Below are positions 25,889 to 35,198 of a DNA stretch of 64,000 bases, in pieces. Position numbers and translations under genes: made by a program. Origin of the DNA: PALSA-1296 sp038210275 (lineage in GTDB: Bacteria; Bacteroidota; Ignavibacteria; Palsa-1295); the NCBI GenBank assembly GCA_038210275.1, contig JBBQWV010000002.1, forward strand, positions 124,001 through 188,000, written 5' to 3'. How positions within the stretch are numbered: position 1 is the stretch's first letter; each line of letters starts with the position of its first letter. The notes beneath the pieces are model-generated. The model made no database searches. It was not told the origin of the DNA and worked only from the letters and a program-made list of their open reading frames with translations.

Positions 25889-27646
25889 TTATTCTGGAAT
25901 AATATTCTTACTCGAACATACGTCACACTTCCCGCATTTACCTCCACCTTGTTTCTCGCCAAAATAATTCAAGATCATCGCAGCGCGGCATCTCCAATTT
26001 GTTGCATAGTTTTGGACTTCACGCAGTTTGCCGAGAGTATGATCAAATGAAGTGTGTAGTTTTTCTAAGGGAAGAATTATTTCTTTCGTATGAATTCGAT
26101 GTCCTAAAAATTTAAGACTATAAATTTTTGAATTGCTTGCTGCGAATGAAGATAATTTATGGGTAAGAATTTCGTTCGCCTCCAAAAGTCTGATCGCTTT
26201 ATTAAAAGTAGTTTTATCAATGGAAAGCGTTTCGATTACCTCATCAGAATTAAAGGAGAATTCCATGCCAACACCTGACTCTTCTTCCAATAAATCAAAT
26301 CGTTTAAGTAATTGAACTCCTATTCCGTTTCTTGAACGATAGATATACTCTTCTCTTTTCTGTTTTGGGATGAGAAATTTAACTGAAGACGTTCTAATTT
26401 GCGAAGTATTTTTATCAATCGAGATCAGATTTGCTTCAGCAAGCAACTCTAAGCCGCGAGTTACTGAGCAGGATAGATCGGGGATAGAATTCAGGATCTG
26501 GCCTCGAGTAAAAGTAACAGTTCCTTTATAAAATGAACCGACTTTATTCGATACCATTTCATTGATAGCTTCATAAAGAATGAGAAGTTCTTCTTCTGTA
26601 GGAAAATTTCGCTGCAATAAAAATTCATGAGTTCGCTCATCGCCGGAGTTATACATCAGAATTGCAAATGCTTTGTTGCCATCACGTCCAGCTCTGCCTG
26701 ATTCCTGATAGTATGCTTCAAGAGTCGCAGGAAGATCGTAATGAATGACACATCGAACGTCGGGCTTATCAATTCCCATTCCAAATGCGCTTGTCGCGAC
26801 AATTATCTGCACTTCACCTGAAAGAAATCCGTCCTGAACTCTCAGGCGCACTTCATTTCCCATCCCAGCATGATAACTCTCTGCACTGAACCCTAATTGA
26901 TGAAGATTTAAAGCAAGCTTATCGGCTCTACTACGAGAAGAGGTATACACGATAATGCTTCCGCCAATAGTATGAGCAAGATCAATAAGCCGGACATCTT
27001 TCTCGCATTCTCCGAGAACTGCATAGCAAATATTTGGCCGCTCGAATCCGGTGACAATTTCAAGTGGCTTATTCAGTTCAAGCTGTTCTTTAATATCTGT
27101 CCGAACATCGGGCGTTGCCGTTGCAGTAAGAGCAATAACCGGCGGACGACCTTCAACGAATGAATGATAAAAATCCGGAATACGGCGATAGCTTTTTCGA
27201 AAATCATGCCCCCATTCACTGATGCAATGCGCTTCGTCAATTGCAATAAATGAGATATGTAGTTCAGCAATTAATGACTTAAAAGATTCTGTTTCCAAGC
27301 GTTCAGGAGAAACATAGAGAAGTTTTAATTCACCAGATCGTGCTTTATCTAAAACTGCTTTGGAGTCTTCATACGATTGCGAGCTATTCATCGCAGCGGC
27401 AGCGATGTTCCGCAAATTTAGCTTATCAACCTGATCTTTCATTAATGAAATCAGTGGGGAGATGATCAGAGCAGTACCATCCATGAGCACAGCAGGTAGC
27501 TGGAAACAAAGCGATTTTCCTCCGCCCGTTGGCATGACTACAAAAATATCTCTTCCACTAATAAGAGCTGCAATAGCCTCTTCCTGCATCGGACGAAATG
27601 CAGTGATACCAAAAAATTCTTGAAGTGATTGAAGTAGTTGGCTCAA
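25889..27646 (-). CDS. recQ: ATP-dependent DNA helicase RecQ
   Basis: 585 residues. Superfamily 2 motifs are present: Walker A MPTGGGKSLCFQLPA (about 38-52), DEAHCISEWGHDFR, ALTATAT, and motif VI QESGRAGRDG. The zinc-binding RecQ-Ct region is shifted to the C-terminus, with CRAAMILNYFG and KCGKCDVC, and no HRDC domain follows. RecQ unwinds DNA 3'-to-5' in recombination repair and at stalled forks. Its start overlaps the purM stop by 4 bp (ATGA), so the two are translated together. Confidence 0.95.
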   Translation of the reverse strand: MSQLLQSLQEFFGITAFRPMQEEAIAALISGRDIFVVMPTGGGKSLCFQLPAVLMDGTALIISPLISLMKDQVDKLNLRNIAAAAMNSSQSYEDSKAVLDKARSGELKLLYVSPERLETESFKSLIAELHISFIAIDEAHCISEWGHDFRKSYRRIPDFYHSFVEGRPPVIALTATATPDVRTDIKEQLELNKPLEIVTGFERPNICYAVLGECEKDVRLIDLAHTIGGSIIVYTSSRSRADKLALNLHQLGFSAESYHAGMGNEVRLRVQDGFLSGEVQIIVATSAFGMGIDKPDVRCVIHYDLPATLEAYYQESGRAGRDGNKAFAILMYNSGDERTHEFLLQRNFPTEEELLILYEAINEMVSNKVGSFYKGTVTFTRGQILNSIPDLSCSVTRGLELLAEANLISIDKNTSQIRTSSVKFLIPKQKREEYIYRSRNGIGVQLLKRFDLLEEESGVGMEFSFNSDEVIETLSIDKTTFNKAIRLLEANEILTHKLSSFAASNSKIYSLKFLGHRIHTKEIILPLEKLHTSFDHTLGKLREVQNYATNWRCRAAMILNYFGEKQGGGKCGKCDVCSSKNIIPE

Positions 27647-28683
27647 GCAACTCTAACCTTTCCCATTACAATAGGATCTTCGCCAACGGACTTTAAATGT
27701 GAGGTCATATCCTCAACGCGCGAAGCGTTTGCAATGATGACAAGACCAATGCCAAGATTCAATGCCTTGCGCATACTTTCTTCCGGCACATTACCGACAG
27801 ATTGAATTAAATTAAATATCGCTGGACGCTTCCAAGAATTCCAATCAACATCAAGGGCAAGACCTTCAGAGAGAACTCGTGATGTATTACCAACGATTCC
27901 ACCGCCTGTGATATGACTGAGTGAATGAATATCTTCACGAAGAGAAAATTTTTCGAAGAGAGAGAGAACGGGTTTGAGATATGAGCGATGTACTTTTAAT
28001 AATGCTTCGCCAATTGTTTCACCATCAAGTTCTTTTGGCTTTGCATCTACTCCTAAAATATCTACTAATGCCATACGTGCAAGGCTATAACCATTCGTAT
28101 GCAATCCATTACTTCGCAAACCGATCAGCACATCGCCTGCTTGAACATTTTCACGAGATAAAATTGCATCGCGTTCAACGATACCGACAATAGTACCTGC
28201 GAGATCGAAATCATCTTTTGCATAAATGCCGGGCATCTCTGCTGTCTCGCCACCTATGAGGGCACAGCCATTCTCTTCGCAGCCATTAACGAAACCGGTG
28301 ACGACAGATACTCCGTGCTCAACATCAAGTTTACCTGATGCAAAGTAATCAAGAAAAAATATCGGCTTGGCTCCGCAAACTAGAATATCATTCGTACAAT
28401 GATTAACTAAATCATGTCCAACCGTGTCATACTTCCCTGCTGCTATTGCAACCTTGATCTTCGTCCCAACTCCATCGGTACTTGAGACCAGCACTGGCTG
28501 TTTCATTCCCGGAAATCGAGCGTCATAGAGCCCGCCAAAGCCACCGATGTCCGTAAGCACATTACTATTGAATGTCTTTCTAACAAGTGGCTTAATCCGC
28601 CGCACTACTTCTTCGCCTGCATCAATATTGACACCGGCAGATTCATAGGTGATCATTCGTTCTTTCGCTTCGGTAACGATCAT
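27643..28683 (-). CDS. purM: Phosphoribosylformylglycinamidine cyclo-ligase (AIR synthetase)
   Basis: 346 residues, the usual PurM length. Family motifs are DIGGFGGLYD, SSTDGVGTKIKVA, GHDLVNHCTNDILV, IGGETAEMPGIY and HITGGGIVGN. The enzyme closes the imidazole ring of aminoimidazole ribotide with ATP in purine synthesis. It sits between a lipoprotein gene (3 bp upstream) and recQ (4-bp overlap), which is an unusual operon for a purine gene. Confidence 0.97.
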   Translation of the reverse strand: MIVTEAKERMITYESAGVNIDAGEEVVRRIKPLVRKTFNSNVLTDIGGFGGLYDARFPGMKQPVLVSSTDGVGTKIKVAIAAGKYDTVGHDLVNHCTNDILVCGAKPIFFLDYFASGKLDVEHGVSVVTGFVNGCEENGCALIGGETAEMPGIYAKDDFDLAGTIVGIVERDAILSRENVQAGDVLIGLRSNGLHTNGYSLARMALVDILGVDAKPKELDGETIGEALLKVHRSYLKPVLSLFEKFSLREDIHSLSHITGGGIVGNTSRVLSEGLALDVDWNSWKRPAIFNLIQSVGNVPEESMRKALNLGIGLVIIANASRVEDMTSHLKSVGEDPIVMGKVRVA

Positions 28684-28686
28684 AAA

Positions 28687-29211
28687 TTATTGAAGAGGTC
28701 TTGCAGTCAATACTGCTGTCGTAGATACAGTGAAAGAAAAAGGCACTGAAGGGGGCTTCGATGAATACATCGTTAACCTATATGTTGAATTCTTCGCTTT
28801 CCAATATTGCACAAAATCGGCATTAGAATAATACAAACTGTCGGATGCTCCATTATATGTTGCAAGAACTTCCAATCCTATGGAATCCGCTTGTACCGAA
28901 AAGATCAACGAATCAATATTGGTAAATGGAAATGAAGGCTCTTCAGAAACAAGACGGAGCAAATTCAACTTCAAGGATTTTACCAAAAACATATCCGTCC
29001 CATTCGTTGCAAGACTTGTGCTGTCAATGGAAATCGCAATGGGCACTATTACCGGCTGATTTTGAAAAAGTCCATTTTCCAAACTCACTCCATGTGCTGA
29101 TGAAAGATTAAACGTAAAATAATCATCTATACCGCTTGACGAACTGCAAGAAGAAAGAGCGAAAAGCAAAACTATTGCAGGAAGAAGAGGCGATTTGAAA
29201 TTTTTCTTCAT
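28687..29211 (-). CDS. Lipoprotein of unknown function, paralogue of the next gene
   Basis: 174 residues from ATG at 29211 (MKKNFKSPLLPAIVLLFA), chosen because it gives a clean lipoprotein signal with lipobox LSSC; an in-frame ATG at 29235 only adds a charged stretch. The mature part is beta-rich and clearly similar to the protein at 29322-29861, including VPIAISIDSTSL, a block with FTNIDSLIFSVQAD, and VLATYNGASDSLYYSN. The function is unknown. It is 3 bp upstream of purM. Confidence 0.75.
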   Translation of the reverse strand: MKKNFKSPLLPAIVLLFALSSCSSSSGIDDYFTFNLSSAHGVSLENGLFQNQPVIVPIAISIDSTSLATNGTDMFLVKSLKLNLLRLVSEEPSFPFTNIDSLIFSVQADSIGLEVLATYNGASDSLYYSNADFVQYWKAKNSTYRLTMYSSKPPSVPFSFTVSTTAVLTARPLQ

Positions 29212-29321
29212 ATGATACTTAGATCGAATCGGCAATAAATGAGCAAATCGTAACTAAAGAAAATAAATGTGCAGAGGCAATGCTCTGACAAAAATGGGGA
29301 TGTCTTCTCATAAACGTTTTT

Positions 29322-29861
29322 CTATAACGGATCAGCGCTGAACGTTAACGTATAGCTCGTTTGAAGATTCACAGTATGCGACGGATCATTCTTCAACCGG
29401 AATTTTGCGAACAACTTATTATTCGAATTTTTTACTTGGGCTGAGAAGTCAGTATTCGTAAGAGTCTTCGTATCTGTTGCTCCGATATAGGTCGCCAAAA
29501 GAATGGTATGTAATGAGTCAAGACCAACTGAAAGCGTCAGAGTATCTATATTTGTTGGCAGATAATACGGATCATCGGTTGCAAGAGTCATACCAGTCAG
29601 TTTCACCGTCTTGACAAGTGAAAGCGATGTTTTCTGCTTTGCCAGATCAGCGCTATCAATTCCTATTGGCACTCCCGGTGAAGCAAACATAATGCCAGTC
29701 GGAGTGTACTGCAATATCGGAATATCCGGAGCTGTTTTCGTAATTGGAAAAGTCAAAAGATTACTGATGGCTTGGGTTATCTGCTTGCACGATAGGAAGC
29801 TAACTGCAAAGATCAGAAGGAGAGAAGGAAAGAAGCGGTTGATGTGTTGTGATGTTTTCAT
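29322..29861 (-). CDS. Lipoprotein of unknown function, paralogue of its neighbour
   Basis: 179 residues. Signal MKTSQHINRFFPSLLLIFAV with lipobox FLSC. The mature part aligns with the gene at 28687-29211 through VPIGIDSADL, LPTNIDTLTLSVGLD and LLATYIGATDTKTLTN. The pair is the start of a minus-strand block that continues into purM and recQ. No catalytic motif is visible, so a structural or binding role is more likely than an enzyme. Confidence 0.75.
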   Translation of the reverse strand: MKTSQHINRFFPSLLLIFAVSFLSCKQITQAISNLLTFPITKTAPDIPILQYTPTGIMFASPGVPIGIDSADLAKQKTSLSLVKTVKLTGMTLATDDPYYLPTNIDTLTLSVGLDSLHTILLATYIGATDTKTLTNTDFSAQVKNSNNKLFAKFRLKNDPSHTVNLQTSYTLTFSADPL

Positions 29862-29915
29862 AACGGTTTAACGAGTTATTTTAGTACGCTGTTCCACAAT
29901 TAATCCACAAATTCC

Positions 29916-31094
29916 ATGCCATATCCCGATATTATTGTCAGTAATCGCCATGAACGCAGACTTCTTAAAGGTCATTTGTGGGCATTTAGTAATGAGTTAA
30001 AGGAAGTCCCGAAGAATATTCCGGCTGGGACTATCGTCCGCCTCGTCCGAGAATTTGATAATAAGCCCTTTGCCCTTGCCTTTTACCATCCTAATTCCCT
30101 GATCGCCGCCAGAGTCATCACTAAAGATGCTACGAAAGAAATTGGTGAAGCATTTTTCAGATCACGAATTGAAAGAGCTGCCGAACGCAGAGCTTTTATC
30201 CTTAAAGAACGTAATGCCGTTCGTCTTATCCACGGCGAAAGCGATTTCCTTCCGGGACTTATCGTCGAAAAATATAATGATATCCTGACTTTTCAGATCA
30301 CCTCAGCCGGGATGGAGATGCAAAAAGAAATTATTGTGTCGCTATTAAAGGACATTTTCTCTCCGAAATCAATCATTGAAAAGAACAAATCGCATCTGCG
30401 AAAACTTGAAGGGCTTCCTGAATTGGAATCCGTGATTTACGGCTCAGAAACCGATACAACGATTCACGATTCAGGCGGCACGAAATTTGCTGTCTCATTA
30501 CTGAAAGGACAGAAAACCGGATTCTATCTTGATCAGATGGATAATCATACGGCGATCAAGCGATATGTGAAACAAGGAGATCATGTTTTGGATCTCTTTA
30601 GTAATGAAGGGGGCTTCACATTAAATGCCGCCGCTGCCCGGGCGAATGAAGTCATTGCAGTTGATGCTTCCGAAGATGCTTTATTAGCATTATCGAAAAA
30701 TGCGGTATTGAATAATCTCTCAGAGAAAATCAAGACTGTAACGACAGATTGTTTCGACTACTTACGAGATTCGACTGAGAAATTCGATCTCATCGTTCTT
30801 GATCCCCCATCGCTTTTGCGATCAAAAAAAGAACTGAATACAGCAAAAAAAGCGTACTTCAATTTACATAAAAATGCAATGAAGTTGATAAAACAGGAAG
30901 GAATTCTGGCAACGGCATCGTGTTCGCATCACTTCACTCGTGATTTGTTCTTAGATACAATTCGCGACGCATCGCATGAAGTCGGCAGATCTGTTACGAT
31001 TCTCGAAGAACGCGGAGCCGGAGCAGATCATCCGATTCTGGCAATGATGCCCGAAACGGAATATCTGAAAATGTTTATTCTGAGAGTGCATTAG
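29916..31094 (+). CDS. RlmI-like 23S rRNA (cytosine-C5) methyltransferase
   Basis: 392 residues. An N-terminal PUA domain (about 1-75, HERRLLKGHLWAFSNE) precedes a middle domain and a Rossmann methyltransferase: SAM-binding VLDLFSNEGGFTLNAA, VIAVDASEDAL, catalytic-site LDPPSLLRSKKE and TASCSHHF with the nucleophilic Cys. This is the order of RlmI, which makes m5C1962 in 23S rRNA. Specificity within the family cannot be set from sequence alone. It is divergent from the lipoprotein operon upstream. Confidence 0.88.
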   Translation: MPYPDIIVSNRHERRLLKGHLWAFSNELKEVPKNIPAGTIVRLVREFDNKPFALAFYHPNSLIAARVITKDATKEIGEAFFRSRIERAAERRAFILKERNAVRLIHGESDFLPGLIVEKYNDILTFQITSAGMEMQKEIIVSLLKDIFSPKSIIEKNKSHLRKLEGLPELESVIYGSETDTTIHDSGGTKFAVSLLKGQKTGFYLDQMDNHTAIKRYVKQGDHVLDLFSNEGGFTLNAAAARANEVIAVDASEDALLALSKNAVLNNLSEKIKTVTTDCFDYLRDSTEKFDLIVLDPPSLLRSKKELNTAKKAYFNLHKNAMKLIKQEGILATASCSHHFTRDLFLDTIRDASHEVGRSVTILEERGAGADHPILAMMPETEYLKMFILRVH

Positions 31095-31150
31095 GCAAGA
31101 ATGAATGCCCGATGTAACTTTCACCCCACTTCACGGGTTATTAATTATAG

Positions 31151-31846
31151 ATGAAGTTCAGAGCTTTACATATTGCGTTTTTCATAGCGGTGCTACTAAG
31201 TGCTTCGGCATCCTTTGCCCAAATGCCAACCGGCTCTGTCAAGACCAGCAGCCCGAAAGATTCTGCGATCATTTTTGAATCACCACGTCCGCTATATGAA
31301 GATAACTCGGCAGGGAATAATCTGCTTTATAACTCCTTCGGTTTTTCGGCAATGATCAGTGATTTCGGTTTCGGACTTGGCCTATACTACCGCCGCAATC
31401 TCAGCACTGATCTTAGCGCTCTGGTAACCTTCGATTTCGGTGGCGCTAAAGATCCGAAAGAATTCGGATTGACCGAAGAAATAAAGATCAACAGAATCTA
31501 TGTCATGCCGCTCATGGCGTCGCTCCAATACCGACTTTTCCGAGATGCTCTAAGCGAAGGTCTTCGTCCTTATATCACCGCAGGAGCCGGACCGGCAATT
31601 GTTGCAACGACAGATGGATCACAAGGTTTTTTTACTGCGCTAATCCATCCAAGTTTTTCAGCAACATTCGGCGGCTTCCTTGGAGTTGGGGCTAATTTTG
31701 GCTCCGATCCGAAAACAACATTTGGTGCAAGCTTCAAATATTATATTATCCCCTACCCTTCTCCGGGAATCGAAAGTATTCAGGGACATCGCCTCACAAA
31801 TTTCAGCGCCGCAACGCTGATGATCAATTACGGATTTAATTTTTAG
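31151..31846 (+). CDS. Probable outer-membrane beta-barrel protein
   Basis: 231 residues. Signal peptide with cleavage near SFAQ. The mature chain alternates hydrophobic and polar residues over many short strands with Gly-rich turns (FGFGLGLYYRRN, LVTFDFGG, FKYYIIPY) and ends in INYGFNF, the terminal Phe of outer-membrane proteins. The length suggests eight to ten strands. It follows the methyltransferase by 56 bp and is convergent with the T9SS protein at 31870. Confidence 0.8.
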   Translation: MKFRALHIAFFIAVLLSASASFAQMPTGSVKTSSPKDSAIIFESPRPLYEDNSAGNNLLYNSFGFSAMISDFGFGLGLYYRRNLSTDLSALVTFDFGGAKDPKEFGLTEEIKINRIYVMPLMASLQYRLFRDALSEGLRPYITAGAGPAIVATTDGSQGFFTALIHPSFSATFGGFLGVGANFGSDPKTTFGASFKYYIIPYPSPGIESIQGHRLTNFSAATLMINYGFNF

Positions 31847-31869
31847 GAATTCGCTAAAGAAGAATCCTC

Positions 31870-32463
31870 TTAGTGCTTCACACAAATATCTTCACTTCTT
31901 ATCATAGCTCCATTCGAGGAGATCGTCAAATGGTATTTACCGCTTGAAAGATTTCTGGCGTCAAGTGATAAGCTATGCCCAACCGGTTGAACCACACCCA
32001 CAACGCTTACTCCGGCTGAATTAAATAATTCGATCGCTACATTCGGATAAAGGGAAATATCCGTATTGATCGTACAAAAATCTTTTGCGGGATTCGGATA
32101 CGCGGGATGATTAATATATTGATCCTCAGCTTTCCTGACGGCGCTTGCAACAGGAGCAGTCAATGTGATCGAGGTAAGCGTCGCACCATGAGAATCTTTG
32201 ATTTGTGCCGAGCGCGTTATACCATCATGCGGAATGATAGCAATCTTAAAATCAAGCATACCCGATTCGCCCAGATCGTAGGGCATGGGTTTCAGCGATT
32301 CAAGACGGAAGTTTACTGTATCATCAATACGCAGTGATTCAATCCGCATGGCTGCGCCATAAGGATTGCTGATCGAATATATTTTTTCAATGCTCTGTGA
32401 TAAGGCAGCAGAAGCAAAAAATAACACTCCCAACAGACAACAACATTTCATCAATATCTTCAT
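31870..32463 (-). CDS. Secreted protein with T9SS sorting domain, function unknown
   Basis: 197 residues from ATG at 32463 (MKILMKCCCLLGVLFF), preferred over the upstream Met because it starts the signal peptide directly. The mature part is about 100 residues with no recognised domain, then the T9SS sorting domain (about 125-197: AYPNPAKDFCTIN to EDICVKH). It may be a small surface protein or a carrier of the sorting signal only. It is convergent with the barrel gene at 31151. Confidence 0.8.
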   Translation of the reverse strand: MKILMKCCCLLGVLFFASAALSQSIEKIYSISNPYGAAMRIESLRIDDTVNFRLESLKPMPYDLGESGMLDFKIAIIPHDGITRSAQIKDSHGATLTSITLTAPVASAVRKAEDQYINHPAYPNPAKDFCTINTDISLYPNVAIELFNSAGVSVVGVVQPVGHSLSLDARNLSSGKYHLTISSNGAMIRSEDICVKH

Positions 32464-32923
32464 TACCGGAAAAAGATAAAAAGATACACAACTAAAATTC
32501 ACACAAATAAAATATGCATATAATAAAAAGAAAATCCGAGCGAATAATTCCTAATTTTCGTGGGGATCGGTGGGAATCTGCATCAAGTCAAAAGTCAAAA
32601 CTTCAAAATAAAATGAGACTCCTCTTATTCTTGACTTGTATTTTTTTACTTCCCCTGAGCCATAGTTAACTCCTTATAAACCAAACAACTAATATTAACA
32701 AGTTGACCGATCAGAGTAAAAATCCCCTAAACGCCCGACCGCCTAAAACCGATACCCAATTCCCCGGGTGAGCAACTGTAACTCCATATAATTCATGAAT
32801 ATCGCTATGCACATTTGCACTCTTTCTTCCCCCCTAAACTTTTAGCTTTGAAGTTTAAGCTTGCGTGTCTTTGGCGTGTAGGTGCCCATCATAATGGCTA
32901 CCAATATACACAATATTTTTTCT
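32464..32923. other. Intergenic stretch without a supported gene
   Basis: About 460 bp between two T9SS genes. It contains an AT-rich segment with AAGTCAAAAGTCAAAAC and a CTTGACTT near its middle, similar to the hairpin at 16901-16977 but without a good second arm. A short minus-strand frame ending TRGIGYRF at about 32733-32820 looks like the end of a barrel protein but has no upstream part. No promoter or RNA gene was recognised. Confidence 0.5.
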
Positions 32924-34102
32924 CTACTGCAAAAGTATCTTTTTTACCACTACCGAATTTGTGGTTACAAATTTGGCATAATATATTCCGGGCGCTTGCT
33001 TCGAAAGATCGATGGTGAAATTTGACGAATGCGGGTTTGTAAGTTCTAATACTTTCTCCCCAAGAATGTTTGCGATGGTAACTTGGGATGTATTTTCGGG
33101 TGCACCATATATAGTTATTACTCCATTGGTCGGATTTGGAAAAAGCGAAATATTCAACGGGTTTGCAATATATTTTTGCTTCACATCCAGCCCAGCAAGT
33201 GGGTGTTTCCAGATACCATCTTTGTCAGTACCTGCAAAGAAATAGGAGGTGCTTACTCCAAATGTTGTGACACTAATTGAATCTGTCAGACCAGTGTTAA
33301 ATTTCATCCAACTTGTACCACTATCGGAAGAAAGAAAAATTCCGGCATCTGTCCCTGCAAAAAGATTCTTGCCTATCACCGCCAAGGCATAGATAGTGTG
33401 AACCTCATTAAAATCTCCTAACATACTGCATACTTTCCAAGTTATTCCATTGTCCGTTGAATGACAAACTTGATTACTCCTTCCCACAAAAAGATCGGAT
33501 CCATTTGAGATAATACATTTAAAAATCCCTATGAAGCCAAGACGTTTCCAACTCGAACCAAAATCGGTCGAAACCAATATACTATCAACCGAAGATGTAG
33601 TTGCGAATAGACTCGTACCATTTACAGCAAAACGATTAAAATCATTCGTCTGAAAATGAAAATCTAACTCAGTCCAACTCATGCCACTGTCGGATGAAAC
33701 AAAACTATCATATCCTCCAGCAATAATTTTTGTTCCGATGACTGCAAGACAGTGTATATTCCTCATATATTCAACTGTAGTTGTCCAAGTTTTTCCGGTG
33801 TCAGATGAGAGGAAGAGTCCTTTCGTTGTGCCTGTAATGATAGTATTTCCAATTTTTGTAAAACAGAAGATAGGAATGGTATCAAAAAAACTGTTCCCTA
33901 TGTCCTTCCAACTTACACCGCTATTGGTTGAAAGCAAAATTCCATGATTGCTCGTCCCGGCATAGATATTATCACCATCGACAAAAAAGCAAGTCTCCCA
34001 AGCATTATGTGGCGCAGTTGTCTGAACCCATTGGCTCCTAACATTTGAAGCCATGAACGTGATCTGGAGAAGGAATGCGATGAGTATTAATTTCTGTTTC
34101 AT
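32924..34102 (-). CDS. Secreted YCF48/BNR-repeat propeller with T9SS sorting domain
   Basis: 392 residues from ATG at 34102 (MKQKLILIAFLLQITFMA, near VRSQ). An in-frame start further upstream would translate part of a palindromic repeat (MSGTDFSPSV), so it is rejected. The mature chain has repeated blades with an STNSGVSWKD, SSDTGKTW, SSDSGMSWTE, STDNGITWK motif, as in sialidase or YCF48-like propellers, and ends with a T9SS sorting domain (SLFPNPTNGVITIY to VVKKILLQ). The blades probably bind a ligand; no catalytic residues could be assigned. Confidence 0.85.
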   Translation of the reverse strand: MKQKLILIAFLLQITFMASNVRSQWVQTTAPHNAWETCFFVDGDNIYAGTSNHGILLSTNSGVSWKDIGNSFFDTIPIFCFTKIGNTIITGTTKGLFLSSDTGKTWTTTVEYMRNIHCLAVIGTKIIAGGYDSFVSSDSGMSWTELDFHFQTNDFNRFAVNGTSLFATTSSVDSILVSTDFGSSWKRLGFIGIFKCIISNGSDLFVGRSNQVCHSTDNGITWKVCSMLGDFNEVHTIYALAVIGKNLFAGTDAGIFLSSDSGTSWMKFNTGLTDSISVTTFGVSTSYFFAGTDKDGIWKHPLAGLDVKQKYIANPLNISLFPNPTNGVITIYGAPENTSQVTIANILGEKVLELTNPHSSNFTIDLSKQAPGIYYAKFVTTNSVVVKKILLQ

Positions 34103-34205
34103 AATTTTTAATCCCGAATCATTTTTATTGTTATAATATAGGGATTGATTTGGTAATGTTCTTGAGCCTATAAAGAACTTATTAAATCTGAAATAGTTAC
34201 ACTTT

Positions 34206-34231
34206 ACGGACGGACTAAAGTCCGTCCCACT
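34206..34231. repeat. GGACT-AGTCC-family hairpin
   Basis: GGACGGACT and AGTCCGTCC pair perfectly around AA, followed by CACT, matching the copies at 19986-20036 and 35107-35154. It lies between the T9SS propeller gene and lexA. Confidence 0.85.
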
Positions 34232-34353
34232 CACAATACCAAACTTCGAGAGTCACGCAAAACTTCGACTTATCTCCCAACCCTAAAAATTTCGGATTTT
34301 ACGCGGAGGCGAAAAAGATTGCTTATATTAGTACGTGCTCTTATGGGCACCTA

Positions 34354-34379
34354 TGCTATGAGAAATGCCGCTCATAGCA
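34354..34379. promoter_or_regulatory. Inverted repeat upstream of lexA (candidate operator)
   Basis: TGCTATGAG and CTCATAGCA are perfect 9-bp inverted arms around 8 bp, 45 bp before the lexA ATG. LexA usually represses its own gene through a palindrome here; the match to a known box of this group is not established. Confidence 0.45.
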
Positions 34380-34424
34380 CATAATAAGGCATCTAAATGA
34401 TTGATCTATAGAAAGATAACGACG

Positions 34425-35099
34425 ATGTACGCAGAACCAAAATACGATACTATCGCAATCCGTGATTCCCTTCCGCTCCAACAGGCGAGGGTGCTCGACT
34501 ATGTCGAGGAGTTCATTGACATCTCCGGCTACCCCCCGACCATAGCCGAAATAACCGAATTTCTGGGAGTCTCTTCGACCTTCGGAGTTCGCAAACATAT
34601 CGAAGCGCTGACCAAAAAAGGCTTCATCGTTCGCGGCGGTCCCGGACTCTCGCGTTCGATCATGGTGGCGAATAATCACCGCGCAAACTCGGTACCGATC
34701 GTCGGCAGAGTCACAGCCGGTGCGCCCATCCTTGCCGTTGAGCATATCGAAGGCTGGCTGGCATTTCAGCCTATCAAAGATCCACGCAAAATGTTTGCGC
34801 TTAAAGTGCAGGGCGAAAGCATGAAGGATAAAGGCATCATGGATGGCGACTACGTGATCTGCCGCCAACAGGATGAAGCATCGAACGGCGAGATCATCGT
34901 TGCCTTGCTTGATGACTCGGCAACAGTAAAAACTTTCCGCAAGTACGGCAAGCGTTACGAACTCGAACCGGCGAACGAGCTATTCAAGCCCATCCCCATT
35001 ACCGAAGACAGCGGCTTCAAAGTGCTTGGGAAAGTTACGAGCATCTATCGTATGATAGATGATAGGAAGCCGGGGCTATTGCAATTGAAGTATAACTAA
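34425..35099 (+). CDS. lexA: LexA SOS repressor
   Basis: 224 residues from ATG at 34425, which has GAAAG ten bases upstream; a TTG at 34401 would add eight residues. The N-terminal winged helix (about 15-75, ARVLDYVEEFIDISGYPPT) is followed by the peptidase S24 domain. The Ala98-Gly99 cleavage bond (VTAGAPI), Ser132 (QGESMKD) and Lys169 (SATVKTF) form the self-cleaving site. LexA represses the SOS regulon and cleaves itself when RecA is active on single-stranded DNA. Inverted repeats upstream may be its operator. It is flanked on both sides by palindromic repeats. Confidence 0.95.
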   Translation: MYAEPKYDTIAIRDSLPLQQARVLDYVEEFIDISGYPPTIAEITEFLGVSSTFGVRKHIEALTKKGFIVRGGPGLSRSIMVANNHRANSVPIVGRVTAGAPILAVEHIEGWLAFQPIKDPRKMFALKVQGESMKDKGIMDGDYVICRQQDEASNGEIIVALLDDSATVKTFRKYGKRYELEPANELFKPIPITEDSGFKVLGKVTSIYRMIDDRKPGLLQLKYN

Positions 35100-35106
35100 T
35101 TTCTGT

Positions 35107-35154
35107 AGTGGGGCGGACTTCAGTCCGTCCGAACGGACTAAAGTCCGTTCCACT
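35107..35154. repeat. GGACT-AGTCC-family double hairpin
   Basis: AGTGGGGCGGACTTCAGTCC and GGACTAAAGTCCGTTCCACT give two hairpins with outer AGTGG/CCACT arms. It follows the lexA stop by 7 bp and precedes a small gene, so it may act as a terminator or processing site. Confidence 0.85.
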
Positions 35155-35198
35155 ACTACCAGAAATAACAAAACAATTTTAGAATAATCAGAACAACC

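Noticed and set aside
32733..32820. Minus-strand remnant ending TRGIGYRF, like the end of an outer-membrane barrel
   Set aside because: Too short (under 35 codons), with no signal peptide or homologous upstream part; could be chance.
34356..34868. Minus-strand open frame opposite lexA
   Set aside because: LexA is secure on the plus strand, and this frame shows no recognisable domain.
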